Positions 24,056-33,900 of a stretch of 64,000 bases of DNA are shown here, piece after piece (within the stretch, counting starts at the first letter, position 1; every line of letters begins with the position of its first letter). The DNA is from Angustibacter luteus. Lineage in GTDB: Bacteria > Actinomycetota > Actinomycetes > Actinomycetales > Angustibacteraceae. The DNA lies in assembly GCF_039541115.1 (NCBI RefSeq), contig NZ_BAABFP010000007.1, positions 62,001 to 126,000 on the forward strand, in the 5' to 3' direction. A model generated the notes under the pieces. It worked only from the letters and a program-made list of their open reading frames with translations, did no database searches and was not told the DNA's origin. The translations under genes and the position numbers were made by a program.

Positions 24056-25783
24056 TCAGTGCGACTCGCGGGAGACCTGTTGCCCGCTGGAACCCTGCAG
24101 GAAGTCCAGGTCGGCGCCGGTGTCGGCGCCGGTGACGTGCTGGACGTACAGCCGCTCCCACCCGCGGGCCGGGGCCGCGAACGCATCCGCCGTGGCCGCG
24201 TCCGGTTCGCGCGCGGCCAGGACGTCGTCGTCGACGTCCACGGCGAGCACCCGGTTCGGCACGTCGAGGACGACGACGTCGCCGGTGCGCAGCCGGGCCA
24301 GTGGCCCGCCCGCGGCGGCCTCGGGCGTGACGTGCAGGACGACGGTGCCGTACGCCGTCCCGCTCATCCGCCCGTCGCAGATCCGCACCATGTCGCGCAC
24401 GCCCTGCTCCAGCAGCTTGGTGGGCAGCGGCATGTTCGCGACCTCGGGCATGCCGGGGTATCCCTTGGGGCCGCAACCGCGCAGGACGAGCACCGAGTCG
24501 GCGTCGACGTCGAGGTCCGGGTCGTCGATCCGGGCGTGCAGGTCCTCGATGGAGTCGAACACCATCGCGCGACCGCGGTGCTGCAGCAGGTGCTCGGACG
24601 CGGCCGCCGGCTTGATCACCGCACCGTCCGGGGCGAGGTTGCCGTACAGGACGGCGATCCCGGCCTTGGGCTGCAACGGTTCCGCGCGCACCCGGATCAC
24701 CTCGCGGTCCCAGATCTGCGCGTCGGCCAGGTACCCGACCAGGGGTTCGCCGGTGACGGTCAGCGCGTCCGGGTCGAGCAGGTCCTGCACCTCGCGCAGC
24801 ACGGCGAGCAGGCCGCCGGCGCGGTGGAAGTCCTCCATCAGGAACCGTCCGGCGGGCTGCAGGTCGACCAGCAGCGGGACGTCGGCGCCGGTGCTGTCGA
24901 AGTCGTCCTGGCGCAGGTCGACGCCGAGCCGGCCGGCGATCGCGAGCAGGTGCACGACCGCGTTGGTCGACCCCCCGATGGCGGCCAGCGCGACGATCGC
25001 GTTGAGGAACGAGCCACGCCCCAACACGGACGACGGGGTGCGGCCGGCCTGCACCATCTCGACCGCCAGCCGACCGGTCTGGTGCGAGCTCTCCAGCAGC
25101 CGGCTGTCGGGAGCGGGGGTGCCGGCGACGCCCGGGATGACCATGCCGAGCGCCTCGGCGACGAGGCCCATCGTGGACGCCGTCCCCATCGTGTTGCAGT
25201 GGCCGCGGCTGCGGATCATCGAGGACTCGGACCTGATGAAGTCGTCCTGGGACAGTGTGCCGGCCCGGACCTCCTCGGAGAGCCGCCAGACGTCGGTGCC
25301 GCAGCCCAGCGGCTGGCCGCGGAACGTGCCGGTGAGCATCGGGCCGCCGGGGATCACCACCGCCGGCAGGTCCACCGACGCGGCCCCCATCAGCAGCGCC
25401 GGGATCGTCTTGTCGCAGCCGCCGAGGAGCACCACGCCGTCGATCGGGTTCGCCCGCAGCATCTCCTCGATGGCCATCGCCGCCATGTTGCGCCAGAGCA
25501 TCGCGGTGGGCCGCACGAGCGTCTCGCCCAGCGACACCACCGGCAGGTTGAGCGGGATGCCGCCGGCCTCGTAGACGCCCTGCTTGACGCTCTCGGCCAC
25601 CTCGTCCAGGTGCGCGTTGCACGGCGTGAGGTCGGAGGCCGTGTTGGCGATGGCGATGTGCGGACGGCCGTCGAAGGCGTGCGCCGGCAGGCCGCGGCGC
25701 ATCCACGCCCGGTGGATGTAGGCGTTGCGGTCGTTGCCGGCGTACCACTCGGCGCTGCGCAGTGATCCGGCCTGTCCACTCAT
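24056..25783 (-). CDS. IlvD/EDD family sugar-acid dehydratase
   Basis: This 575-residue iron-sulfur dehydratase belongs to the dihydroxy-acid/phosphogluconate dehydratase family. Cysteines for the cluster are in LTPCNAHLDEV near residue 54, GGCDKTIPA near 122 and GHCNTMGT near 195; the late DGRMSGTAYG is also conserved. Its clustering with a lactonase, dehydrogenases and an FAH hydrolase indicates dehydration of an aldonate (for example L-fuconate, L-rhamnonate or an arabonate) to a 2-keto-3-deoxy acid rather than a role in valine synthesis. It is divergent from the IclR gene, which probably regulates it. Confidence 0.9.
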   Translation of the reverse strand: MSGQAGSLRSAEWYAGNDRNAYIHRAWMRRGLPAHAFDGRPHIAIANTASDLTPCNAHLDEVAESVKQGVYEAGGIPLNLPVVSLGETLVRPTAMLWRNMAAMAIEEMLRANPIDGVVLLGGCDKTIPALLMGAASVDLPAVVIPGGPMLTGTFRGQPLGCGTDVWRLSEEVRAGTLSQDDFIRSESSMIRSRGHCNTMGTASTMGLVAEALGMVIPGVAGTPAPDSRLLESSHQTGRLAVEMVQAGRTPSSVLGRGSFLNAIVALAAIGGSTNAVVHLLAIAGRLGVDLRQDDFDSTGADVPLLVDLQPAGRFLMEDFHRAGGLLAVLREVQDLLDPDALTVTGEPLVGYLADAQIWDREVIRVRAEPLQPKAGIAVLYGNLAPDGAVIKPAAASEHLLQHRGRAMVFDSIEDLHARIDDPDLDVDADSVLVLRGCGPKGYPGMPEVANMPLPTKLLEQGVRDMVRICDGRMSGTAYGTVVLHVTPEAAAGGPLARLRTGDVVVLDVPNRVLAVDVDDDVLAAREPDAATADAFAAPARGWERLYVQHVTGADTGADLDFLQGSSGQQVSRESH

Positions 25784-25793
25784 CGGAACGCCC

Positions 25794-25828
25794 TTCCGTC
25801 TGATGGAACAACGGTCTAGCATGTGGAA
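25794..25828. promoter_or_regulatory. Candidate IclR-family operator region
   Basis: The 79-bp space between the dehydratase and iclR contains TTCC-N7-GGAA (25794-25808) and two TGGAA direct repeats starting at 25804 and 25824, that is two helical turns apart. This is a plausible site for the adjacent regulator to control both divergent units. It is based on symmetry only. Confidence 0.3.
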
Positions 25829-25862
25829 TCCTGATGGCGACCCTACTCCGCGGACGACGCAC

Positions 25863-26657
25863 ATGAAACAGGCTCAGGACCAGCGCCTGGTCGGCGCGGA
25901 CCGGGTGCTCGCCGTGCTCGTCGAGCTGGCCCGTCGACCCGAGGGCGTGGGACTGGACGAGATGGCCCGCGTCGTGCAGAGCTCCAAGCCGACCGTGCAC
26001 CGCGCGCTGGCCGCCCTTCGCCGGGCCGGGCTGGCCGGCCAGGACTCGCCGGGGCATTACATCCTCGGCGACGAGTTCCTGCGGCTGGCCTTCGCGAACC
26101 ACGAGGCGCGCCCGGACTACCTGCGGGTGGAACCCGTGCTGCGCGCCCTCGCCGAGCGGTACCACGAGACAGCGCACTACGCGGTGCTCGACCCGGCGCA
26201 GGACGGCGCGTCCATCGTCTACCGCGCCAAGGTCGACCCGACGGTCGGTGCGATGCGGCTCACCTCGACCGTCGGTGGCCAGAACCCGGCGCACTCCACC
26301 GCGGTCGGCAAGCTGCTGCTGGCGTACCGGCTGCCCGACCTGGCCGCCGTCCGCGAGTGGGTCGCCGGCCGCAGCCTCGAGCGACGCACCGCACGCACGG
26401 CGACCACCGCCGAGGACCTGCACCGCCGGCTGCGACTGGTGCGCAAGAACGGGTACAGCACCGACGACCGGGAGAACGAGCCCGACGTGAACTGCCTCGC
26501 CGTGCCCGTGTTCCTGCAGTCGCCCACCGGGCCCAGCGGGGCGATCAGCATCAGCGCCATCGCCCACCGAACCCCGCTGCGCCGCCTGGTCGCCGACCTG
26601 CCCGCGATCCGGGCGATCGTCGGCGAGCCGGCGGGCGGCGTCGCCCTCACCCCCTAG
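25863..26657 (+). CDS. IclR-family transcriptional regulator
   Basis: This 264-residue protein has an N-terminal winged helix-turn-helix (about residues 10-70; SSKPTVHRALAAL is the recognition helix) and a C-terminal GAF-like effector domain with AHSTAVGKLLLAY near 143 and later NCLAVPVF. It is flanked by the genes it most likely controls: the divergent dehydratase and the downstream FAH-ADH-SDR-lactonase-SDR series. An ATG at 25834 opens a 10-codon frame ending at the start codon (ATGA), which may couple translation. No Shine-Dalgarno sequence is evident for the regulator. Confidence 0.9.
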   Translation: MKQAQDQRLVGADRVLAVLVELARRPEGVGLDEMARVVQSSKPTVHRALAALRRAGLAGQDSPGHYILGDEFLRLAFANHEARPDYLRVEPVLRALAERYHETAHYAVLDPAQDGASIVYRAKVDPTVGAMRLTSTVGGQNPAHSTAVGKLLLAYRLPDLAAVREWVAGRSLERRTARTATTAEDLHRRLRLVRKNGYSTDDRENEPDVNCLAVPVFLQSPTGPSGAISISAIAHRTPLRRLVADLPAIRAIVGEPAGGVALTP

Positions 26658-26670
26658 GAAGGCAGGACCC

Positions 26671-27531
26671 TTGCAGCTCATGCGCATCGGAGCCGTTGGC
26701 TCCGAACGGCCGGTCGTCCGGGTCGACGACGCCTCGTACGTCGACGTGTCCGATCTGGTGGCCGACTTCGACGAGGCGTTCTTCGCCGACGACGGGGTAT
26801 CGGCGCTGCGCCCGGTGGTTGCCGCCCGGACGGCGTCTGGGCAGGTCAGCGCCTTCGCCGGGGAGCGGGTCGGTGCGCCGATCGCCCGCCCGCACCAGAT
26901 CCTGTGCATCGGCCTGAACTACCGCGACCACGCGGCCGAGACGGGCCAGGCCGTGCCGGACGAGCCGATCCTGTTCACCAAGTCCCCCAACACGTTGGTG
27001 GGTCCGGACGACGACGTGCGGATCCCGCGCGGCTCGACCAAGACGGACTGGGAGGTCGAGCTCGGCATCGTGATCGGGCGCCGCAGCAGCTACCTGGACA
27101 GCGTCGACGCGGCCCGCGACGCCATCGCCGGCTACGTCCTGGTGAACGACGTCAGCGAGCGCGAGTTCCAGATCGAGCGCGGTGGGCAGTGGTCCAAGGG
27201 CAAGTCCTGCGAGACGTTCAACCCGGCCGGGCCGTGGCTGCTCACCCCGGACGAGGTCGACGACGTCGGCGACCTCGGGATGTGGCTGGACGTGAACGGG
27301 ACCCGCCGGCAGACCGGCTCGACGTCCACGATGGTCTTCGACCCGTTCTTCCTGGTGCACTACCTGAGCCAGTTCCTGGTGCTCGAGCCCGGCGACCTGA
27401 TCAACACCGGCACGCCGCCCGGGGTGGGCATGGGGATGTCCCCGCCGGTCTATCTGCAGCCGGGAGACGTCATGGAGCTCGGCATCGACGGGCTGGGCCG
27501 GCAGCGGCAGAACGTGCTCGGCCCGCGGTGA
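26671..27531 (+). CDS. Fumarylacetoacetate hydrolase family protein
   Basis: This 286-residue FAH-superfamily enzyme has LCIGLNYRDHAAE near residue 78, the metal-binding DWEVELGIVIG near 128, and NTGTPPGVG near 248. In clusters with dehydratase, lactonase and SDR genes, such enzymes (LRA6/2,4-diketo-3-deoxy-L-fuconate hydrolase type) split a diketo-deoxy sugar acid into pyruvate and lactate or a related acid. I infer that role here. TTG at 26671 lies 8 bases after AGGAAGG. An ATG at 26680 is the alternative and would lose three residues. Confidence 0.87.
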   Translation: MQLMRIGAVGSERPVVRVDDASYVDVSDLVADFDEAFFADDGVSALRPVVAARTASGQVSAFAGERVGAPIARPHQILCIGLNYRDHAAETGQAVPDEPILFTKSPNTLVGPDDDVRIPRGSTKTDWEVELGIVIGRRSSYLDSVDAARDAIAGYVLVNDVSEREFQIERGGQWSKGKSCETFNPAGPWLLTPDEVDDVGDLGMWLDVNGTRRQTGSTSTMVFDPFFLVHYLSQFLVLEPGDLINTGTPPGVGMGMSPPVYLQPGDVMELGIDGLGRQRQNVLGPR

Positions 27532-27536
27532 GCAGC

Positions 27537-28580
27537 ATGCGCGCGTTCGTCCTGACGGGGCCGCGCGAGTTCGAGGTGCAGGAGGTCGAGACGCCGACCG
27601 CCGCGCCGGGGCAGGTCGTGGTCGACGTCGAGCGGGTCGGGGTGTGCGGCACCGACGTCGAGTTCTTCACCGGCGAGATGCAGTACCTCACCGAGGGGCA
27701 CGCACGCTTCCCGATGCGGCTGGGCCACGAGTGGTCGGGGACCGTGGCCAGTGTCGGTGCCGGGGTCGACGAGAGCTGGGTCGGACACCGGGTGACCGGC
27801 GACACGATGCTGGGCTGCGGGGTGTGCCGCCGGTGCCGCGGCGGTCACCAGCACGTCTGCCAGGACCGGTTCGAGGTGGGCATCCGCGGTGGCTACGCCG
27901 GGGCGCTCGCCGAGCAGGTCGCCGTCCCGGCCACGTCCCTGCACGCGCTGCCGGAGGGCCTGGACCCCGTGGCCGGTGCGCTGGTGGAGCCGGGCGGGAA
28001 CGCGTTGCGCTGCGTGCTCGGTGCGCAGCTGGAGCCGGGGGAGCGGCTGCTGGTGCTCGGTCCCGGCACGATCGGCCTGCTGGTCGCCCTGTTCGCCCGG
28101 GCCCGCGGCGCCGAGGTGCACCTGATGGGCCGTTCGGCCGGCTCACTGGAGTTCGCCCGGAGTCTCGGGTTCGAGGGCGTGTGGACGGACGACACCCTGC
28201 CCGACCTGCCGTTCGACGCCGTCGTGGACGCCTCCAACGCACCGTCCCTGCCGGCCAGGGCGATCGAGCTCGTCGAACCCGCGGGTCGCGTCGTCTACGT
28301 CGGCCTGGCCGGCAGTCCCAGCCTGGTCGACACCCGGGCGCTGGCGCTGGCCGACGTCACCGCGGTCGGCGTGCTCAGCGCCTCACCCGGCCTGGCCGGC
28401 ACCATCGAGCACTACGCCTGCGGTGCCGTCGACCCCCGCCCGCTCGTCTCGGCCACCGTCGGGCTCGACGGGGTGGGTGCCGTCCTCGCCGGGGTGCGCC
28501 CGACCGGCGCCGGCCCCGGACCCAAGGTCCACGTCGACCCCCGGCGCTGGCCACCATCCCTTCTGCCGCAAGGACACTGA
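27537..28580 (+). CDS. Zinc-dependent alcohol/polyol dehydrogenase
   Basis: This 347-residue medium-chain dehydrogenase has catalytic zinc ligands in GVCGTDVEFF and GHEWSG and the structural four-cysteine zinc lobe CGVCRRCRGGHQHVC near residue 87. The NAD-binding loop is VLGPGTIGLLVALFA near 172. It probably oxidises the sugar, or another hydroxyl in the pathway. A GTG at 27528 overlapping the FAH stop would add three residues and is also possible. It is 8 bp from the FAH stop if the ATG is used, and 1 bp before the SDR gene. Confidence 0.88.
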   Translation: MRAFVLTGPREFEVQEVETPTAAPGQVVVDVERVGVCGTDVEFFTGEMQYLTEGHARFPMRLGHEWSGTVASVGAGVDESWVGHRVTGDTMLGCGVCRRCRGGHQHVCQDRFEVGIRGGYAGALAEQVAVPATSLHALPEGLDPVAGALVEPGGNALRCVLGAQLEPGERLLVLGPGTIGLLVALFARARGAEVHLMGRSAGSLEFARSLGFEGVWTDDTLPDLPFDAVVDASNAPSLPARAIELVEPAGRVVYVGLAGSPSLVDTRALALADVTAVGVLSASPGLAGTIEHYACGAVDPRPLVSATVGLDGVGAVLAGVRPTGAGPGPKVHVDPRRWPPSLLPQGH

Positions 28581-28581
28581 C

Positions 28582-29325
28582 ATGAAACCGTTCGAGAACG
28601 TCGTCGCCGTGGTGACCGGTGGGGCCAGCGGTATCGGTGCCGCGACCACCACGCTGCTGCTCGCGCAGGGTGCCCGGGTGGCGGTGCTGGACCGGTCCGT
28701 CGAGACCGTCCCGGACGGCTCCTGGGGGGTGGTCTGCGACATCACCGACACGGGCCAGGTCGACGCCGCGATCGCAGCCGTGGTGGAGCGGTTCGGCCAG
28801 ATCGACGTCCTGGTCAACAACGCCGGGATCGGCGCGGCGGGTGACGTCGCGGCCAACGACGACGACGAGTGGCACCGGGTGCTCGACGTGAACGTGGTCG
28901 GACTGGCCCGGGTGAGCCGAGCCGCCCTGCCGCACCTGCGCGCGTCGTCCAGCGCCGCGATCGTCAACACCTGCTCAGTGGTCGCAGCCATTGGCGTGCC
29001 GAACCGGGCGCTGTACGCGGCCAGCAAGGGCGCCGTCGCGGCCCTGACCCTGGCCATGGCCGCCGACCACGTGCGCGAGGGCATCCGGGTCAACGCCGTC
29101 GTCCCCGGCACCGCGGACACCCCCTGGGTCGAGCGGCTCCTCCAGGCGGCCGACGACCCGGAGGCCACCGGACGGGGGCTGCGGGCGCGCCAGCCGATGG
29201 GCCGGCTGGTGAGCGCGGACGAGGTCGCGCACGCCATCGTCTACCTCGCCTCCCCGGCGGCGGCCTCGACGACCGGGACCCTCCTGGCCGTCGACGGCGG
29301 CATGACCGGGGTGCAGGTGCAATGA
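28582..29325 (+). CDS. Short-chain dehydrogenase/reductase 1
   Basis: This 247-residue classical SDR has the cofactor loop TGGASGIG at residues 13-20, NNAG near 82, catalytic serine in NTCSVVAA near 132 and YxxxK as YAASK near 145. It is translated from an ATG behind AAGGA and overlaps the SMP-30 gene by four bases. In this cluster it may oxidise a 2-keto-3-deoxy acid at C4, producing the substrate of the FAH hydrolase, or oxidise the free sugar. Which SDR does which is not decidable from sequence. Confidence 0.9.
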   Translation: MKPFENVVAVVTGGASGIGAATTTLLLAQGARVAVLDRSVETVPDGSWGVVCDITDTGQVDAAIAAVVERFGQIDVLVNNAGIGAAGDVAANDDDEWHRVLDVNVVGLARVSRAALPHLRASSSAAIVNTCSVVAAIGVPNRALYAASKGAVAALTLAMAADHVREGIRVNAVVPGTADTPWVERLLQAADDPEATGRGLRARQPMGRLVSADEVAHAIVYLASPAAASTTGTLLAVDGGMTGVQVQ

Positions 29326-30173
29326 CCAGTGCCGAGCAGGTCACGGACGTCTGCACCGCGCACGGCGAGGGCGCCGTCTGGTCGGACAGCTGGTCTGGGC
29401 TGCGCTTCGTCGACATGCTGGCCGGCGCCGTGCTGTCCCTGGCCGACGACGGTTCGGTGACCCGGCAGCACGTCGGTGCGGTCGCCGCCTGCGTCCGACC
29501 GCGTGCGGGCGGCGGGATGGTCGTGGCCACCGAGCGCGGCTTCGCGCTGTACGACGCGCAGGACCGTCTCGAGTGGTCGGCGGACCTCTGGGACGACGCC
29601 GGCGTCCGGATGAACGAGGGCTCCTGCGACCCGGACGGCCGCTTCTGGTGCGGGTCGATGGCCTACGACGAGCGGGTCGGCGGGGGCACGCTCTACCGGT
29701 TGGCGGCCGATCGCGGCACGACCGTCGTCCGCGGCGGCCAGAGCATCCCGAACGGTCTCGGGTTCAGCCCCGACGGCACGCTGGGCTACCACGCCGACTC
29801 GGGCCTGCGGGAGGTCACCCGCTACGACTACGACCCGGTCGGCGGGCTGGTCGACGGACGCACGTTCGTGAAGCTGCCCGAGGGGCAGGGCACCCCGGAC
29901 GGACTGACCGTGGACGCCGGGGGTCGGGTCTGGATCGCCGTGTGGGGTGGCGGCCAGGTGCGCTGCTACTCGCCCGACGGTGTGCTGGAGGAGGTGGTCG
30001 ACGTCCCGGCCCGGCAGACGACGTCCTGCACCTTCGGCGGCCCGAAGCTGCACGACCTGTACGTCACGACGTCCCGCAAGGGACTGGGGGCCGCGGCCGA
30101 ACCGGCCGCCGGTGCCCTCTTCGTGGTGCCCGGACTCTCGGTGGGCCAACCGGTCCTGCCCTTCCACGGCTAG
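29322..30173 (+). CDS. SMP-30/gluconolactonase-family lactonase
   Basis: This 283-residue six-bladed beta-propeller hydrolase opens aldonolactones using a divalent metal. Visible metal-site elements are the early E in HGEGAVW (residue 16), the N in MNEGSCDPDGRFWCG near 100, the N in SIPNGLGFSPDG near 146 and the D in GTPDGLTVDAGG near 194. It lies between two SDR genes, overlapping the first one (ATGA), and should convert the sugar lactone made by a dehydrogenase to the acid used by the IlvD-type dehydratase. Confidence 0.9.
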   Translation: MTSAEQVTDVCTAHGEGAVWSDSWSGLRFVDMLAGAVLSLADDGSVTRQHVGAVAACVRPRAGGGMVVATERGFALYDAQDRLEWSADLWDDAGVRMNEGSCDPDGRFWCGSMAYDERVGGGTLYRLAADRGTTVVRGGQSIPNGLGFSPDGTLGYHADSGLREVTRYDYDPVGGLVDGRTFVKLPEGQGTPDGLTVDAGGRVWIAVWGGGQVRCYSPDGVLEEVVDVPARQTTSCTFGGPKLHDLYVTTSRKGLGAAAEPAAGALFVVPGLSVGQPVLPFHG

Positions 30174-30197
30174 CTCGAACGACACGGAGGCGACGTG

Positions 30198-30887
30198 ATG
30201 GACCGCACGGCACTGGTGACCGGTGGGGCCAGCGGGCTCGGCGCCGCGAGCGCTGAGCGGCTGCGACAGGACGGGCTGAGCGTGCTGACCCTGGACCTGA
30301 GCGCCGACGCGGACCTGCAGGCCGACGTCAGCGACCCGGCCGCCGTCGCCGCCGCCGTGGCCGACGCGGTGGGACGCCTCGGCCGGCTCGACGTCCTGGT
30401 CAACAGCGCCGGAGTGGTGGGCCCCAACAAACCGTTGTGGGAGGTCGAGGACGACGAGTGGGCGCGGACGTTCTCGGTCAACGTGCTCGGCACCTTCCAC
30501 CTGTGCCGGGCCGTCGTGCCGGGAATGGTGGAGCAGGGGTGGGGTCGCATCGTGAACCTCGCGAGCATCGCGGGCAAGGAGGGCAACCCGAACCTGTCCG
30601 CCTACTCGGCGTCCAAGGCGGCGGTCATCGGGCTCACCAAGTCCCTCGGCAAGGAGCTCGCCACCACGGGCGTGCTGGTCAACGCGATCGCCCCGGCCGT
30701 GATCGAGACGCCGATGAACGCCACCAACACCCCGGAGGTGCTGGCGTACATGACCAGCCTGGTCCCGATGCGGCGCATGGGTCGGGCCGAGGAGGTGGCC
30801 GAGCTGGTCGGCTGGCTGGCCTCGGACCGCGTCACCTTCTCGACCGGCGCGGTGTACGACATCAGCGGTGGTCGCGCGACGTACTGA
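30198..30887 (+). CDS. Short-chain dehydrogenase/reductase 2
   Basis: This 229-residue classical SDR has TGGASGLG at residues 8-15, NSAG near 70, NLASIAGKEG near 121 with the catalytic serine, and YSASK near 135. The ATG at 30198 has CGGAGG 7 bases upstream; a GTG at 30195 is too close to it. It is the last gene of the sugar-acid cluster and ends 16 bp from the convergent RHS toxin gene. It is a candidate sugar 1-dehydrogenase or deoxy-acid dehydrogenase. Confidence 0.9.
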   Translation: MDRTALVTGGASGLGAASAERLRQDGLSVLTLDLSADADLQADVSDPAAVAAAVADAVGRLGRLDVLVNSAGVVGPNKPLWEVEDDEWARTFSVNVLGTFHLCRAVVPGMVEQGWGRIVNLASIAGKEGNPNLSAYSASKAAVIGLTKSLGKELATTGVLVNAIAPAVIETPMNATNTPEVLAYMTSLVPMRRMGRAEEVAELVGWLASDRVTFSTGAVYDISGGRATY

Positions 30888-30903
30888 CTCCCCACGTCAG
30901 CCG

Positions 30904-33900
30904 TCACGTCCAGGTGTCGTCGGTGCCGATGCCCGCGTGGCTGTCGGCCATCTGCTCGGTCCACGCGGACCCGCCGTTGCCCAGGATCATCTCGTCGACG
31001 AACCCGATCAGGTGGACCGCGGAGCCGAACGCGCCCAGGCTCAGCCCGTGCCCGGTCTCGTGCGGGACGTCGCCGTCCGGACTGGTGTTCTTGGAGTCGA
31101 CGAACACGAAGTGGCCCATGTCGTAGGCGGTGTTGATCGGGTTGGCGTCAGAGAGCGCGCCGCCCTTCATCACGAAGCTGCAGGTCGCGGCGTCGAAGCT
31201 GATCGAGGTGATCGCCAGGCCCGCCACCTGGTTGCCGGTCACCCCGGCCAGGATCAGGTTGACCGCGAAGAAGGCCAGGCCGAGCCCGTTGACCAGCCAG
31301 GTGGTCGGCATCAACCAGCTGCTCCAGCCGAGGATGACCTGGTACGCGCCGTTCTGCCGGATCCCGTCGAACACGCTGAGGAACCCGATGACGCCCAGCG
31401 CGACACCGACGAACGGGCCGAACAGCGCGGTGGCGAACACCGCGTTCAGTCCCGCGTTGAAGCCGATCAGCATGCCCTTCATGAAGTCGCCGAACGCGGT
31501 GCCCTTGGCGGCCGAGGCCCCGGCGTAGCCGGCGATGGTCAGGCCGATGATCAGCCCGATCGCCAGCAACCCGAACCCGATCCCGCTGGCGAAGGCCGCG
31601 ATGGTCAGCACCGCCACGGCGATCCCGATGATCACCCCGACGATGCCGCCGAGCACCGTCCAGAAGCTGGCGCCGTCCGGGTCGACGTTGTTCACCGGGT
31701 CGTTGGCGCAGTAGGTGTACAGGTCCAGGCGGCGGGGGTCGTCCACGCCCTTCTCAGGCCGGTGCAGGTAGTAGCCGTCCGGGCTGACGAACCGCCCGAG
31801 CGTCGCGCAGTACCACCGGCGCTGGGCGTAGTACAGCTCCGCGTCGGCGTCCCACTCCTGGAACGCGAACACCTGCAGCGGCGCCTGGCCCGCGGCCTTG
31901 GCCGAGTTGCCGAAGGCGCGGTAGTCGATGCGCGCGATCCGGGTGCCCGCCGCGTCGGTGAAGAACGTCGCGCTGGCCCGCGGGTCGGTGTGGATCCAGT
32001 GCCGGGTACCGCCGTGGTCCACCGCCACCCGCAGCCCCTGCAGGACGACGTACCGGACCAGGACGCCGTCCCGGACCTCCGCGTACGGGCCGAGGAACAC
32101 GGTGTCGGTCACCACCGCGCCGGCGGTGACGGTCTTGCGCACCCGCGCCCCCCGGTGGTCGTAGCCGTAGTCGATCCGCGTCCCCGGCTTGTCAACGCCG
32201 ACCAGCTGGCCCTTGGCGTCCCAGCGCAGCGCCCGGCCGGGCAGCGCGGCCAGTCGTCCCGCGACGTCGTACGTCAGGTCGGACGGCGCACCCGCACCGA
32301 GCGCGAGGGTGTCCGGCCGGGTCGGGTGGTCGGCGTCGTCCGCGGTGAGCACCGCGCCGTCCTCGCCCTGGTCCAGCAGCGTGCGGGCCTGGTAGCCGAA
32401 CGCGGCGTCCACCCCGCCCGGTCGGGCGTCGGTGACCGCGACCAGCTGCCGCAAGGTGTCGTACGCGTAGGTCACCTGGCCGGTGGCGCCGGGGGTGGAC
32501 TCGTCGAGCGTGGTGCACTGCCCGAGCGCGTCGTAGCCGTAGGTGGCGTCCTCGAGCACCGTGCCACCCGGCCCCTCGGTCCGCTGGGTGGCGACCCGGC
32601 CGGTGCCCGGCGAGTAGGTGGTGGTGCGGACCGCCCCGTTGGCGTACGCCACCGACGTGGCCAGCCGGCGCGGCTCGTAGTCGATCGCGGTCAGCACCCC
32701 GGGCACCGACCGGACCAGCCCGTTGTCGTAGCGCTGGTAGACGACGTCGCTGCCGTCGGGCTGGACCAGCCGGGTCAGCTGCCCCAGCGCATCCCGCTCG
32801 AACGTCAGCAGGTACGGCGCGGCGTGCCCGTCCACCGCGTAGCTGCGGGTCGCGATCCGCCCCTGCGCGTCGTACCCGAAGGTCTGGCTGCCACCCGGGT
32901 AGGCGGCGGTGCGCAGCCGGCCCAGCCCGTGGCTGGCCACGTGGTCGTAGGTGTACGTCTCGCGCACGTCGCCGTCGACGGCGAACGACACGATCCGGCC
33001 CAGGCCGTCGTAGTCCGCGCCCATCACCGTCCCCGCCGGGTCGACGACCTGCACCGCGCGCCCGCGGGCGTCGTGCAGCGTGACCCAGGTGCCGGCGTCC
33101 CGGTGCGCGACCTCGACCCGGTTCCCCAGCCCGTCGTAGGCGTACCGGGCGACCACGTCGTGGTCGTCGGAGTGCACGGCCAGGTGCCCCGTCGCATCCG
33201 GCGTGTAGGTCGTGGTCACCGGGCCGTCGGGCCCGTCCTCGACGACCGCGACCCGCCGGTGCGCGGCGTCCATCCGGTCCAGCCGGACGACGCCCAGCGC
33301 GTCGGTGCTGGCGATCTCGAACGGGGTGTACCGGGTGGACGACGTCGCGCCGTCGTGGTCGAGCGTCTCGACCGGCCGGCCCTGGCTGTCGTACCGGAAC
33401 CGGCGGCTCGTGCGCCCGGCCAGGTCGGCCGGCGTCACCGGAGAGTAGGCGAGGTCGGTGCCAGTCGTCGGGTCGTACTCGGCGGCGACGTCGCCGAAGG
33501 GGGTGCGGACGACGTGCCCACTGACGATGACCCGTCCCGCGGTGAGCACCTCGCGGCGCTCCTGCTCGCGACCGAGACCGTCGAACACGATCGCGCTGTC
33601 CCCGGTCTCCGGCTGCCCGTGCCGCAGTCGGCGGCGGATCGCCACCACCCCCGGCACGGCGTCCGTGTAGGCGTACGTCCGGGACGGCAGCGCGGCCGTG
33701 TCGCCCGGCAGCACCACCGACGTCAACCGGCCCTGGGCGTCGTACCGCATCGACACCTGCGTGCCGTCCGGGTCGGTGACCTGCAGCGGCTGCCCGGTCG
33801 CGAGGTCCGTCAGCACCGTCGTGACGCCCTGCGGTGTCGTGGAGGTCGCCCGGTGCGTCCCGGTGGCGTCGAACGTGTACGTCGTGGTCTGCCCCGGCGT

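Noticed and set aside
22193..25765. A 1190-codon plus-strand open frame opposite the FMO and dehydratase genes
   Set aside because: It runs antisense to two well-supported genes, even across the frameshift, and has the repetitive Arg/Val/His/Gln composition of GC-rich antisense frames.
24056..25783. ilvD of branched-chain amino acid synthesis
   Set aside because: The motif set fits the family, but the neighbours are lactonase, sugar dehydrogenases and an FAH hydrolase under an IclR gene, which points to sugar-acid catabolism.
25834..25866. A ten-codon ORF overlapping the iclR start
   Set aside because: No ribosome site precedes it; mentioned only as a possible coupling element in the iclR entry.
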